From the NCBI RefSeq assembly GCF_017315985.1, contig NZ_JAFLVR010000032.1, positions 1-64,000 of the forward strand: 64,000 nucleotides of DNA, given 5' to 3'. A program made the position numbers and the translations under genes. The notes under the pieces are model-generated. The model saw only the letters and a program-made list of their open reading frames with translations. It ran no database searches and was not told where the DNA came from. The stretch's first letter is position 1, and the number at the start of each line of letters is the position of its first letter. Shown piece by piece: positions 49,573 through 58,399 of the stretch. Source of the stretch: Candidatus Enterococcus murrayae. Lineage in GTDB: Bacteria; Bacillota; Bacilli; Lactobacillales; Enterococcaceae.

Positions 49573-52248
49573 ATGAAAAAAACAGTACACGTCGTACCTC
49601 ACAGTCATTGGGATCGGGAATGGTATTTTACCACCAGTCGTTCAAAGGTGTATTTGATGCACGATCTGAAAAAGGTTTTGGAGCAGCTGGAAAAAGAGAA
49701 TCCATACGAGAGCTTCATTTTAGATGGTCAAGCATCCTTGCTGGATGACTATCTGAAATGGCGTCCGCAGGATAAAACAAGGATCGAAAAACTGGTCAAG
49801 CAGGGCAAATTGATCATCGGCCCATGGTATACCCAAACCGATCAGCTGGTGATTTCAGGCGAAAGCATCGTCCGTAATATGCTGTATGGGATGAAAATCT
49901 GTGAAGAGTTCGGTGATTATATGAATGTCGGCTATGTGCCGGATTCCTTTGGCCAAGCCGCTAGTATGCCTCAGATTTATCGCGAGTTCGGTATCAGCGA
50001 CACAATGTTTTGGCGAGGTGTGAGTGATGATGATGTGGCACATACGGAGTATAAATGGCGCGGGGAGGATGGTTCAGTAGTCAATGTTTATCAAATTCCT
50101 AGCGGCTATTACATTGGCGGTGCGATCCCAGAACGGGAAGCAGATTTAGCGGAGTTCTTACACCAAGAACCCTTTAAGACGACTTGGGGCCGCAGTGCAA
50201 CGGATCAGGTCTATTTCCCGAACGGTTTTGACCAAGCCCCAGTGCGGGAGAACTTGCCAGAATTGGTCGATCAGATGAATCAGCTTTATCAAGATGAATA
50301 CGAACTGCAATTTTCGACGATCGAAAACTATATCGAAGCAGTGAAGGCCCGTCAGCCTGAGCTGGAGGAAATCGCTGGTGAATTGATCAATGGCAAATTG
50401 ATGCGCATCCACAAGACAATCTTCTCTTCCCGCTCTGATTTGAAGGCGATGAATACTCAGATCCAGCATTATCTGGTGAATGTGATGGAACCTGTTTTGA
50501 CGATGGCGCTGCAATTAGGCTTCGAGTATCCAGTAGAAACGGTCAAGGAAATTTGGAAGCTGATGTTTGAAAATGCCGCCCATGATTCGATCGGCTCCTG
50601 TGTATCTGATACGACCAACGAAGATGTCTATATGCGCTACAAGCAAGCACGAGATATTTCTATGAACTTAGTGGAGCTGACCCTGCGTCAAATCGCGACG
50701 GCAATCAATAATCCGCAAGCGCAGGAAATCACGCTTACGTTGTTCAATACTTATGACACCGCGCGTGAAGGCGTGATCGAAGCAGAAGTCTATTTACCGC
50801 AAAAAGAATTTGCGCTCCTTGACCAAGCAGGGAATTCTCTGCCGTACACGATTTTAGAGCTGATCGATCAAACAGAGTATGTCTTGAATCAAGGCAACGT
50901 GCTGAATTCGGTCAAGGAAATCTATTTGCCGGAAAAAGTTTACAAAGCCAGAATCGCAATCGAAGCCAGCGAAGTACCAAGTGTCGGCTACACGCAATTA
51001 ACGCTTGATCTCAAAGGTAACAGCAGTGCACCATTACAAGAGCTTTCAAAGAAAACCATCGAAAATGAGTATTATCGAATCACTATGAATAAAAACGGCT
51101 CATTGGATATTTTGGACAAAGCCAATGAGGTTCTCTATAAGAACCAAGGAATCATTGAAGAAAATGGCGATGATGGCGACTCCTTCAACTATTCGCCGCC
51201 TGTTAAGGATTTTGTGGTTTCATCGGCGGATGCAGAACCAACAATCACGATTCGACAGTCAGATATCTATCAGTCCGTAAAGCTAGAATTTTTACTAACT
51301 GTTCCTAAAAATTTGACTGAACGTGCGGAGAAAAAGGTTTCTGTGGACATGCCGCTCGTTTTTGAACTCGCCTTAAAGAAAAACTCGTCGATCATTGATT
51401 TCAAACTGACCGTTGAAAATCAAGCAGTCGATAGTCATCGTGTGTGTGTGCTATTTGATACCGGGATCGCTTCGAAATTCTCGATCGCTGATCAGCAATT
51501 CGGTACGCTGCAGCGCCCAGTGGTCTTTGAAAAGGAAATGGCGCTTTGGGAAGCCAACAAAGAGCAATGGAACGAACAGCCGATAGCGATCGAGACATGC
51601 CAATCATTTGTCGGTTTATTCGATGAAACACATGGTGTTGCGGTCATGCCAAAGGGTGTGAGGGAGTATGAAATCATTGGCGAAGCATTCGATACGATTC
51701 GCCTAACGATCTTCCGAACCTATGGCTTTATGGGGAAAGAAAATCTGATGTACCGTCCAGGCCGGGCTTCCGGTGAAACGGTGATTGCGACTCCGGATGC
51801 GCAATGTCATAAGACTATGAGCTTTGATTTTTCGGTGGCTTATATTGCAGCAGGCTTTGATCAAGCAAATGTGGCACAGCTGGCGAAACAGGCAGTAACC
51901 CCGATCGAAGTCTATCAATATGCGGAATTTTTGAATTCTCGGTTGATTTTCACTTTGGGTGATGTCATGCAAACGTTGCCTGCAAATTTCAGCCTTTTAG
52001 AAATCACAGGCAATTTAACCCTAAGTGTCATAAAAAAAGCCGAAGATCGCCCAGGCTATATTCTGCGTCTTTATAATGGATTATTAGCAGAAGCAGGCCA
52101 AGCCGCGATCACCTTCAATCACCCAATCAAACGAGCAGAAAAAGTTGACTTGAAAGAAAAAACAAAGGAACCGCTGACAATAAATAATGATACAATAGAG
52201 CTTGAGAGCATCGGGCACGCGAAATTCGTGACCTTGTATGTGGAATAA
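49573..52248 (+). CDS. GH38 alpha-mannosidase
   Basis: An 891-residue zinc-dependent retaining alpha-mannosidase, cytoplasmic (no signal). The metal-binding start is VHVVPHSHWDREWYFT, the nucleophile Asp is in GYVPDSFGQAASMPQI, and AAHDSIGSCVSD supplies another zinc-site region. Length is as in MngB and streptococcal GH38 enzymes. RBS GAGAGGGAT lies upstream. With the fructose-family PTS it should cleave a phosphorylated or plain mannoside (mannosylglycerate or N-glycan-derived mannobiose) inside the cell; the exact substrate is inferred. Confidence 0.94.
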   Translation: MKKTVHVVPHSHWDREWYFTTSRSKVYLMHDLKKVLEQLEKENPYESFILDGQASLLDDYLKWRPQDKTRIEKLVKQGKLIIGPWYTQTDQLVISGESIVRNMLYGMKICEEFGDYMNVGYVPDSFGQAASMPQIYREFGISDTMFWRGVSDDDVAHTEYKWRGEDGSVVNVYQIPSGYYIGGAIPEREADLAEFLHQEPFKTTWGRSATDQVYFPNGFDQAPVRENLPELVDQMNQLYQDEYELQFSTIENYIEAVKARQPELEEIAGELINGKLMRIHKTIFSSRSDLKAMNTQIQHYLVNVMEPVLTMALQLGFEYPVETVKEIWKLMFENAAHDSIGSCVSDTTNEDVYMRYKQARDISMNLVELTLRQIATAINNPQAQEITLTLFNTYDTAREGVIEAEVYLPQKEFALLDQAGNSLPYTILELIDQTEYVLNQGNVLNSVKEIYLPEKVYKARIAIEASEVPSVGYTQLTLDLKGNSSAPLQELSKKTIENEYYRITMNKNGSLDILDKANEVLYKNQGIIEENGDDGDSFNYSPPVKDFVVSSADAEPTITIRQSDIYQSVKLEFLLTVPKNLTERAEKKVSVDMPLVFELALKKNSSIIDFKLTVENQAVDSHRVCVLFDTGIASKFSIADQQFGTLQRPVVFEKEMALWEANKEQWNEQPIAIETCQSFVGLFDETHGVAVMPKGVREYEIIGEAFDTIRLTIFRTYGFMGKENLMYRPGRASGETVIATPDAQCHKTMSFDFSVAYIAAGFDQANVAQLAKQAVTPIEVYQYAEFLNSRLIFTLGDVMQTLPANFSLLEITGNLTLSVIKKAEDRPGYILRLYNGLLAEAGQAAITFNHPIKRAEKVDLKEKTKEPLTINNDTIELESIGHAKFVTLYVE

Positions 52249-52274
52249 ATCTAAATGATTGTGAGTGAAGCTTA

Positions 52275-53153
52275 GTGGAAAAATTATTTGGCGGAATCGA
52301 AGCCGGCGGTACAAAATTTGTTTGCTCAGTGGGAAATAATGATCTAGAGATCCTAGATCGGGTCAGCTACCCAACGACGACACCCGATGAAACGATGAGT
52401 TTAGTGATCGGATTCTTCAAGAAATACGCAGATCAGCTAGTCAGTATCGGTGTCGGTTCATTCGGTCCGATCGATATTCATCGCGATTCAAAAACTTACG
52501 GCTACATCACTTCAACACCCAAATTAGCGTGGCAGAATTATAACTTTGTCGGTGCGCTGAAAAAAGAATTTGATTTACCGATTGCCTGGACAACAGACGT
52601 AAATGCGGCCTGCTATGGCGAATACGTGAAGGGCCGCGGCGATGGGGTCAACAGCGTTGTATACTATACGATCGGTACAGGTATCGGCGGCGGAGCCCTG
52701 CAAAAAGGGAACTTCGTTGAAGGCTTCAGCCATCCGGAAATGGGTCATGTGCTGGTAAGCCGTAATCCAAAGGACGATTTTGAAGGAAGCTGTCCCTTCC
52801 ACGGACATTGCTTAGAGGGCATGGCAGCAGGTCCAGCTATCGAAAAACGGTTAGGCCGTAAAGGGCAAGAGTTGAGGGAGGACGACCCTTATTGGGAGAT
52901 CGAGGCGGATTACATCGCACAATGTGCATACAACACGACTTTGATGTTCTCACCAGACGTGATCATCTTTGGCGGCGGTGTGATGCAGCAGGAGCACTTA
53001 GTCAAAAAAGTTCGCGCCCGTTTCAAAGAATTAGTCAATGAGTATGTGAAAACACCTGATTTGGAAGACTATATCGTGACCCCGGCACTTGGTAACAATG
53101 CTGGTACGATCGGCTGTTTAGCTTTAGCCAGAGAAGTAAAATTACATTCATAG
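52275..53153 (+). CDS. ROK-family sugar kinase (fructokinase/mannokinase)
   Basis: A 292-residue kinase with a GTG start. ATP-loop GGIEAGGTKFVCSVG, the ROK catalytic region TTDVNAACYGEY, and zinc-site EMGHVLVSRNP with SCPFHGHCLEG. It resembles ScrK-type fructokinases, which also accept mannose. It lies 26 bp after the mannosidase and probably phosphorylates the mannose released. A terminator follows. Confidence 0.9.
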   Translation: MEKLFGGIEAGGTKFVCSVGNNDLEILDRVSYPTTTPDETMSLVIGFFKKYADQLVSIGVGSFGPIDIHRDSKTYGYITSTPKLAWQNYNFVGALKKEFDLPIAWTTDVNAACYGEYVKGRGDGVNSVVYYTIGTGIGGGALQKGNFVEGFSHPEMGHVLVSRNPKDDFEGSCPFHGHCLEGMAAGPAIEKRLGRKGQELREDDPYWEIEADYIAQCAYNTTLMFSPDVIIFGGGVMQQEHLVKKVRARFKELVNEYVKTPDLEDYIVTPALGNNAGTIGCLALAREVKLHS

Positions 53154-53160
53154 ATAGTAT

Positions 53161-53197
53161 GAGAGCCGCCAATCGTTTTTGGCGGCTTGTTTTATTT
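53161..53197 (+). terminator. terminator after ROK kinase
   Basis: AGCCGCCAA, loop TCGTTT, TTGGCGGCT, then TGTTTTATTTTG. Confidence 0.88.
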
Positions 53198-53321
53198 TGC
53201 TATTTCAGCGCCTGCGATACGAAAAAATAAGCAGGATTTATCACGAGTTAGGCGTATTTTTTCTGATTTGATTGAAGAATTGTTATAATTTAAATGAAAA
53301 AAATCGAATGGAGGAGACGCG

Positions 53322-53747
53322 ATGAAAGAAAATTACTTTTTAAAATTTGAAAAGGCGATCAGCACGATCGTTGATATTTTATTGGCTTTATTGATAATTG
53401 TCGTAGTGATCGTTATGGGCGAGGGAATCTTCAACATTGTTTTGCATGTCATCCCATTGAACAATGTTTCCGAGCTGACCCTATTGATCGAGGAAATCGC
53501 GACACTCTTTATTCTGTTGGAAGTCATTTTGATGCTGCTGCGCTATATCAAGGAAGGACATCATATTCCGGTACGCTACTTGATTTTGATCAGTATCACG
53601 GCGATCCTGCGGGAGCTGCTATTGGCTCATGGCAATGGGACCAATTCTCTGCTGCTATCGATCTCCATTTTGGTTCTAGTGGGTGTTTTATTCATCTTGG
53701 AAAAGGTCAAAGCCTTTCATAAGGGCGAAGGCAGGATGGAAAAATAA
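53322..53747 (+). CDS. psiE: PsiE-family membrane protein
   Basis: A 141-residue protein with four transmembrane segments and the PsiE pattern (EEIATLFILLEVILMLLRYI then EGHHIPVRYLILISITAILR). In E. coli PsiE is induced by phosphate starvation; its function is unknown. RBS GGAGGAG. It has an AT-rich leader of about 130 bp and its own terminator. Confidence 0.88.
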   Translation: MKENYFLKFEKAISTIVDILLALLIIVVVIVMGEGIFNIVLHVIPLNNVSELTLLIEEIATLFILLEVILMLLRYIKEGHHIPVRYLILISITAILRELLLAHGNGTNSLLLSISILVLVGVLFILEKVKAFHKGEGRMEK

Positions 53748-53748
53748 A

Positions 53749-53791
53749 GAAGGGCTCCGTACCAGAATTCTGGTATAGAGTCCTTCTTTAA
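53749..53791. terminator. bidirectional terminator
   Basis: AAGAAGGgcTCcGTACCAGA / TCTGGTATaGAGtCCTTCTTT long imperfect stem between convergent genes. Confidence 0.85.
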
Positions 53792-53815
53792 TGCCTCAAT
53801 GTAACTAAAAATTCA

Positions 53816-54691
53816 TTACGCTGTTGCAGTTTTGCGTGATTTCAGAATGTATTGAATACCGGTATAAAAAATAATGACAATAACTAAATAAGTGACCATT
53901 GAAATGTCTAAGTTCATCAAGAATTGAGAAGCGATGATAACGCCGGGAATACCGCCGATCGTGATCGCTAACGCAATTTTTCTAGAATAGGCCTTTTCAC
54001 GAATAAAGTTGATACTTGCGACTGGTTGAAGTCCCGCACATGAACACATCATGATTGGAAAAGCAGCGAGGGGTGTCATTCCCAGCATATAGACCATTGC
54101 CATACAAGGTGCGTACAAACCAACACCGACTGTCATCAATGCACCAAATAAGAAATTACCGATGATCCCGACAACTAGTTTCGCACCAGTTAATCCCATT
54201 GCAGTATTTCCTTTACCTAATAATGCGATCACTTCAGTTTGACGCAACAGCATCAAAACAGCGGTGATCAGGAGCGCCCAGCCGATCCATTTCTGAACGG
54301 CCGTTTCCGATAATTTTGTCACGAATTTAGAGCCGAACCAAGAGCCGACGATCGCCGCCAGAATCAAGGATACTAACGTCAGCGCATCTACTTTGATAAC
54401 TGTGACGAAAATCACAGCTTCAGTCAATACAGGGATCGCATGTCCAACATTTAAAATCCCCGGTAATTTTCGGTCATCATTGTTTTGCTTTGTGATGTTC
54501 AACATCATCGTGGTTAGTGCAAAACTCCCAATTCCGATCGTGTCCGCAAAGTCAGCGATAAATCCAATGATCCCGCTGATCAGCCAATTTCCTGGTCCTA
54601 AATCATCACGATGGGTCACAACATCGCGTACAAGCATGATTGCTTGAAAGATCATGAGACCAATCAAAACATAAAAAATAATCTGTGCCAT
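53816..54691 (-). CDS. TSUP (TauE/SafE) sulfite/organic anion exporter family
   Basis: The protein has 291 residues when started at 54691 behind GGGAGG. About eight transmembrane helices with the repeated family motif: GIIGFIADFADTIGIGSFAL near the start and GIIGNFLFGALMTVGVGLYAP in the second half. TSUP proteins move sulfite, sulfonates or small organic acids. It is downstream of a LysR gene on the same strand; an inverted repeat lies between them (54776-54815). Confidence 0.88.
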   Translation of the reverse strand: MAQIIFYVLIGLMIFQAIMLVRDVVTHRDDLGPGNWLISGIIGFIADFADTIGIGSFALTTMMLNITKQNNDDRKLPGILNVGHAIPVLTEAVIFVTVIKVDALTLVSLILAAIVGSWFGSKFVTKLSETAVQKWIGWALLITAVLMLLRQTEVIALLGKGNTAMGLTGAKLVVGIIGNFLFGALMTVGVGLYAPCMAMVYMLGMTPLAAFPIMMCSCAGLQPVASINFIREKAYSRKIALAITIGGIPGVIIASQFLMNLDISMVTYLVIVIIFYTGIQYILKSRKTATA

Positions 54692-54775
54692 AAGTCCTCC
54701 CGTGGGTCTTTTTTTTATAATTATAACAATAAACAAAAAGGAAAAACCACAAAATTCGAAATTTTTGTGATTCAT

Positions 54776-54815
54776 TGAACTATTGAGGCGGAAAATAAGC
54801 CCTTAATAGTTCAAC
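54776..54815. promoter_or_regulatory. inverted repeat between LysR and TSUP genes
   Basis: TTGAACTATTgAGG (54776-54789) and CCTTAATAGTTCAA (54802-54815), 13 of 14 paired, overlapping the LysR stop. No U-run follows on either strand, so it may be an operator or attenuator. Confidence 0.4.
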
Positions 54816-55677
54816 ATTCAAGAAAATTTTTGAGAAATTCTCGGCTGGCTAAAGAGAGCAGCGATTTGTTGCGATAGAGAATGCCAACTTTCCGATAGAC
54901 TGGCGCAGCTAATGGCCGGGTTTCAACCTGATAAGCGATCCGTTGCAGGATCAAGCTTGGCAAAATGCTGATTCCTAAGTTTTTTTCGACCATCGCTAAA
55001 ATCGAATAATCATCCCATGTCCGAAATTTGATCTGCGGCTGAACCTGAGCCGCAGCCAGCAGCTCAGTAATATCTGAAGTGCCTTCGCGTTCCAAAAGAA
55101 TGAAGGGCTGTCCCTCTAAGTCCGTTACGCTGATGTGCTCTTTAGCTGAAAAGGGATGTCCCTTTGGCAAAACGACCAGCTGCTCATCGTCATGCAGAAA
55201 TGTTTCTTCCAAATCATGGGTAGCCGGTAAGCGTGAAAAGCCAAAATCAATGCGGCCATCGACAATCCATTGCTCGATTTCCTCATAGTCGCCCAGCAAT
55301 AATTCAAAATCAATTTTAGGATAATCTGTTTGGAAGCTTTTGATCGCCTCCGGCAGCCAATGAGTAGCGACACTGGAGAAGGTCCCGATACGAATCAAGC
55401 CAGTATCTAAATGCCCGAGCTCTGCCAGCTGGTTTTGCAGAGTTTGGTATTTTTCTGCCAGCTCTTTAGCGTAGGGCAAAACATTCATTCCGTCAGAGGT
55501 CAGTCGAAGGCCCGCTCGATTTCGTTCCAGCAGAGTGATTCCCCATTCCTGTTCAAGATCATTGATCATTCGGCTGATGCCGGATTGGGAATAATTTAAA
55601 ATCTTTGCCGCTTTGGTAAAGCTGCCTAATTCAACAGTCTTTACAAAGGCGATGTATTTCTGAATGTTCATATCCAT
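54811..55677 (-). CDS. LysR-family transcriptional regulator
   Basis: A 288-residue regulator; the ATG at 55677 is 8 bp after CAAGGAG. The HTH is GSFTKAAKILNYSQSGISRMINDLE. The substrate domain follows (IRIGTFSSVATHWLPEAI, LPKGHPFSAKE). It resembles CynR/CbL-type activators. It is divergent from the YbaK-like gene, which it may control, and precedes the TSUP gene. Confidence 0.92.
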   Translation of the reverse strand: MDMNIQKYIAFVKTVELGSFTKAAKILNYSQSGISRMINDLEQEWGITLLERNRAGLRLTSDGMNVLPYAKELAEKYQTLQNQLAELGHLDTGLIRIGTFSSVATHWLPEAIKSFQTDYPKIDFELLLGDYEEIEQWIVDGRIDFGFSRLPATHDLEETFLHDDEQLVVLPKGHPFSAKEHISVTDLEGQPFILLEREGTSDITELLAAAQVQPQIKFRTWDDYSILAMVEKNLGISILPSLILQRIAYQVETRPLAAPVYRKVGILYRNKSLLSLASREFLKNFLEC

Positions 55678-55805
55678 AACGGCTGCTCCTTGCATCTGTT
55701 TTCGTCATGTTTAACATGATAAAAATTCGTTTTTGTAATCTATGATTCTATGATAAATTACTGCTAATAGTTATTCAACAGCAAACAGACAAATGAAGAA
55801 TAGGA

Positions 55806-56354
55806 ATGAGTAAAATGGTTTTAGTAAGTGACGCTTATACAACAATACCAACAACTTTTGAGACGCCGCTGCAGGAAAAGGTTTATCAAACCCTGCAAGA
55901 ATTGGACATGGCTTTTCAACGAGTGGAGACAGACGAAGTCATTACGATGGAGGATTGCCAGCAGATCAATGAACGATTGGATATGGAAATGGTGAAGACA
56001 CTATTCTTATGTAATCGCCAAAAAACGAATTTTTATCTATTCGTGACCTGCGGTGATAAGCCCTTTAAATCCAAGGAATTTAGCCAAGCCTTAGAGATTG
56101 CCCGAGTTTCTTTTGCATCGGCAGAGCAGATGGCCTCGATGCTGGGAACAAAGATCGGTGCGGCGACTATTTTCAGCGGCTTGCTGAAGGAGGCGGATAA
56201 GGTCCAGCTTGTTTTAGATAAAGCGGTTTGTGAGCAGGAATATTATGGCTGCAGCGATGGCACGACAACCGGTTATTTGAAGCTGAAGACCGAAGAGGTG
56301 CTGCAGAAATTTTTACCTTATGTAAAACGGCAGCCGAAGATTATAGAGGTGTAA
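55806..56354 (+). CDS. YbaK/ProX-type aminoacyl-tRNA deacylase domain protein
   Basis: A 182-residue protein. The fold is suggested by KVYQTLQELDMAFQRVETDE (N-terminal helix and strand), LFLCNRQKTNFYLFVTCGDK (core, with the conserved Lys) and AATIFSGLLKEADKVQLVLD (matching the usual G-x-x-x-P/G loop). ProX proteins free tRNAPro charged with Ala or Cys; some are encoded beside amino-acid-fermentation genes as PrdX. It is divergent from the LysR gene and convergent with the serine dehydratase operon. I am confident of the domain, less so of the substrate. Confidence 0.75.
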   Translation: MSKMVLVSDAYTTIPTTFETPLQEKVYQTLQELDMAFQRVETDEVITMEDCQQINERLDMEMVKTLFLCNRQKTNFYLFVTCGDKPFKSKEFSQALEIARVSFASAEQMASMLGTKIGAATIFSGLLKEADKVQLVLDKAVCEQEYYGCSDGTTTGYLKLKTEEVLQKFLPYVKRQPKIIEV

Positions 56355-56505
56355 GAAAAGCAACAGTTAAATCGGTATGTGAGCAGAGACGCTTATATGC
56401 TGATTTTTTCGTTGCTGCTTGCCAGTTCTTAAACGTTTAGCCAAGCTTTGCTGCAACTAAGTTAGTCGTGACTAAGTTCTTTGCTAAACGTACAAAAAAC
56501 AAAAC

Positions 56506-56550
56506 AACGTCGCAGCTACTCACCCTAAAAGGAAATAGCTGCGACGTTTA
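56506..56550 (-). terminator. terminator of the serine dehydratase operon
   Basis: Perfect 13-bp stem AACGTCGCAGCTA / TAGCTGCGACGTT (56506-56518, 56536-56548), with GTTTTGTTTTTTG on the minus strand. The rest of 56355-56505 holds nested small inverted repeats (ACGTTTAGC 56433-56441 with GCTAAACGT 56483-56491; TTAGTC/GACTAA 56462-56475) and no gene. Confidence 0.85.
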
Positions 56551-56560
56551 TTTATCTTAG

Positions 56561-58129
56561 CTAGCAGCAATCCAACGGACAGCCTAAGCGTTCGGCGATC
56601 GCTAGACCGGATGGTGTTTGAGCCAATCCGGCATGCCCGGTACAGCGTAATTCAGGCGGGATCATTCGACCGACCTTGTTAAAGCTTTCGATCGTCTCAT
56701 CTAATGGAACGACCACATCATAGCCGGCCAATGCCATGTTGGCAGCGCCAAGCGCATTCATGCCGCACATCATATTCTTCCCAAGACAAGGAACCTCTAC
56801 ACGCACACCGATCGGATCACAAACCATACCGAAAATATTTTGCAGGGCCATTGAAGCAGCATCGACAGCCTCTTCGATCGTACCACCCATTAGTTGGACC
56901 AACGCACCTGCGGTCATTCCTGCTCCTGAGCCGCATTCGGCCTGACAGCCGGCGACCTCTGCGGCAAACGTGGCATATTCAGCGATGAAGACACCAATCA
57001 TTCCGGCAGCTAACAAGGCTCGGACTAAGTCGTCGTGAGACTTTTTCTGGTAATCACTGACTGCGACTAAGGTGCCCGGCAATGCGCCGCAGGAGCCTGC
57101 GGTGGGTGCCGCGACAAATACATTCATCGAGCTTTTGACTTCCATCAAAGCAGAGATGTTTTCGATGATTTTTGCCGGCAGGTCATCACCGATTAATTTT
57201 TTTCGATTCTCTTGGATTTTTGGAGCCTGAGAGCCCAACATCCGATCGTCATAGGAGGTACCTGCCAGACCGACCTTGATCCCATTTTCCATGATCTCAA
57301 GAATCGCTTCGGCCTTTTTGTAGACCTCTTCTTCGGAAATACTGCCGCGATGGCTTTCGTAGCGCAGGGCCATATCGGCTAAGTCCAGCTGTTCCTTTTT
57401 CGCCAATGCAATCATCTCTTCAGCGGTTGAAAAAAGCATCTTTGGTTCCTTTTGCGACATGACTGGCAGCACAGGATCAAAGGCAATGAAACGCTCGACC
57501 GTCATCTGCTCATTCAACCAAGTCCTCTCACTGTCTGGAATAGCCTGTTGCGTTTTGAGATGCAGCAGGGTTTTGCCAGCCTGCTGTTTAACGACCGCAG
57601 AACAAAGCTTACTGATTTTTGCAGACAAATCCGCTTCCGTTACCTTTATCTCATCACCGAAGAGCAATGTTTCATAAAAGCCGCCGGTGACTTCGACCGC
57701 AAAATGGTTGATCTGTGGAATCTCGATCATTCCGCCGCCGACAGAAAGAGCGACGACCTCCAGCTCCTCGCCAAGATCGGTTTTGATCGTCATCTTATAG
57801 GTATTGGGATGATCGTTTTCATAAGGAACAATGCGGAAAACAATCTCCATGCCGTCGTCTTCGGCAATAGTGATCGCACGAGTGAGACGGCTATCGGTGG
57901 GGTCCATCCCCAGCAAACCGCCGACTAAACCGATGTCGGAGCATTGTGTGATGTAGCTTGCCGCCAAAGAGCCCTCTGGGTCAAAGTCAGCCTGAAAATA
58001 AGTGATCTTCCCAGCAACCATTTGACGTAAAGCACGACCAATTCGGACAGAAGCAGCAGTATGAGAACTTGAAGGCCCGATCATTACCGGACCTAGTACA
58101 TCATTGAAAATGCTCGCATGTTCTTTCAT
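56561..58129 (-). CDS. single-chain iron-sulfur L-serine dehydratase
   Basis: A 522-residue fusion of the beta (~1-165) and alpha (~220-520) chains that are separate in many Firmicutes. Beta motif: GPVMIGPSSSHTAASVRIGRALR. Alpha motifs: AGSCGALPG, and the cluster cysteines in AGCQAECGSGAG, VCDPIGVRVEVPC and the C-terminal GCPLDCC. Deaminates L-serine to pyruvate and ammonia in the standard family; here its operon partners (cyclodeaminase-like enzyme and tautomerase) leave open another hydroxy-amino acid. RBS AGGGGGAG. Confidence 0.87.
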   Translation of the reverse strand: MKEHASIFNDVLGPVMIGPSSSHTAASVRIGRALRQMVAGKITYFQADFDPEGSLAASYITQCSDIGLVGGLLGMDPTDSRLTRAITIAEDDGMEIVFRIVPYENDHPNTYKMTIKTDLGEELEVVALSVGGGMIEIPQINHFAVEVTGGFYETLLFGDEIKVTEADLSAKISKLCSAVVKQQAGKTLLHLKTQQAIPDSERTWLNEQMTVERFIAFDPVLPVMSQKEPKMLFSTAEEMIALAKKEQLDLADMALRYESHRGSISEEEVYKKAEAILEIMENGIKVGLAGTSYDDRMLGSQAPKIQENRKKLIGDDLPAKIIENISALMEVKSSMNVFVAAPTAGSCGALPGTLVAVSDYQKKSHDDLVRALLAAGMIGVFIAEYATFAAEVAGCQAECGSGAGMTAGALVQLMGGTIEEAVDAASMALQNIFGMVCDPIGVRVEVPCLGKNMMCGMNALGAANMALAGYDVVVPLDETIESFNKVGRMIPPELRCTGHAGLAQTPSGLAIAERLGCPLDCC

Positions 58130-58141
58130 TCGTGCTCCCCC

Positions 58142-58354
58142 TTAGAAATCCGCTTCGATATACACATCTTCACCAGCAATTTCATCATCGATCACGTCTT
58201 TCCATTTTTCTGGTGCGATTTCTTTGAAGGAAACAGACACGACGTTTGGTTCGCAGCCTAGCTCCTTAACGACAAAAGCCTGCAGCTTGTCCGCAAACTC
58301 CTGTTTCACTTCTTTTGACCGACCTGGATATAATCTGACTGATAAATGTGGCAT
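58142..58354 (-). CDS. 4-oxalocrotonate tautomerase-family protein
   Basis: A 70-residue protein with the catalytic N-terminal Pro directly after Met (MPHLSVRLYPGRSKE). The family helix (KQEFADKLQAFVVKELG) and SVSFKEIAPEKW follow. It resembles PptA-type tautomerases of unknown natural substrate. It could tautomerise enol or imine products, for example an enamine from its operon partners. RBS AGGAGG. It is 12 bp from the dehydratase gene. Confidence 0.88.
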   Translation of the reverse strand: MPHLSVRLYPGRSKEVKQEFADKLQAFVVKELGCEPNVVSVSFKEIAPEKWKDVIDDEIAGEDVYIEADF

Positions 58355-58399
58355 GAATAAATCCTCCTGTTCATTTTTTTCGTTTATGACGCTAATATA

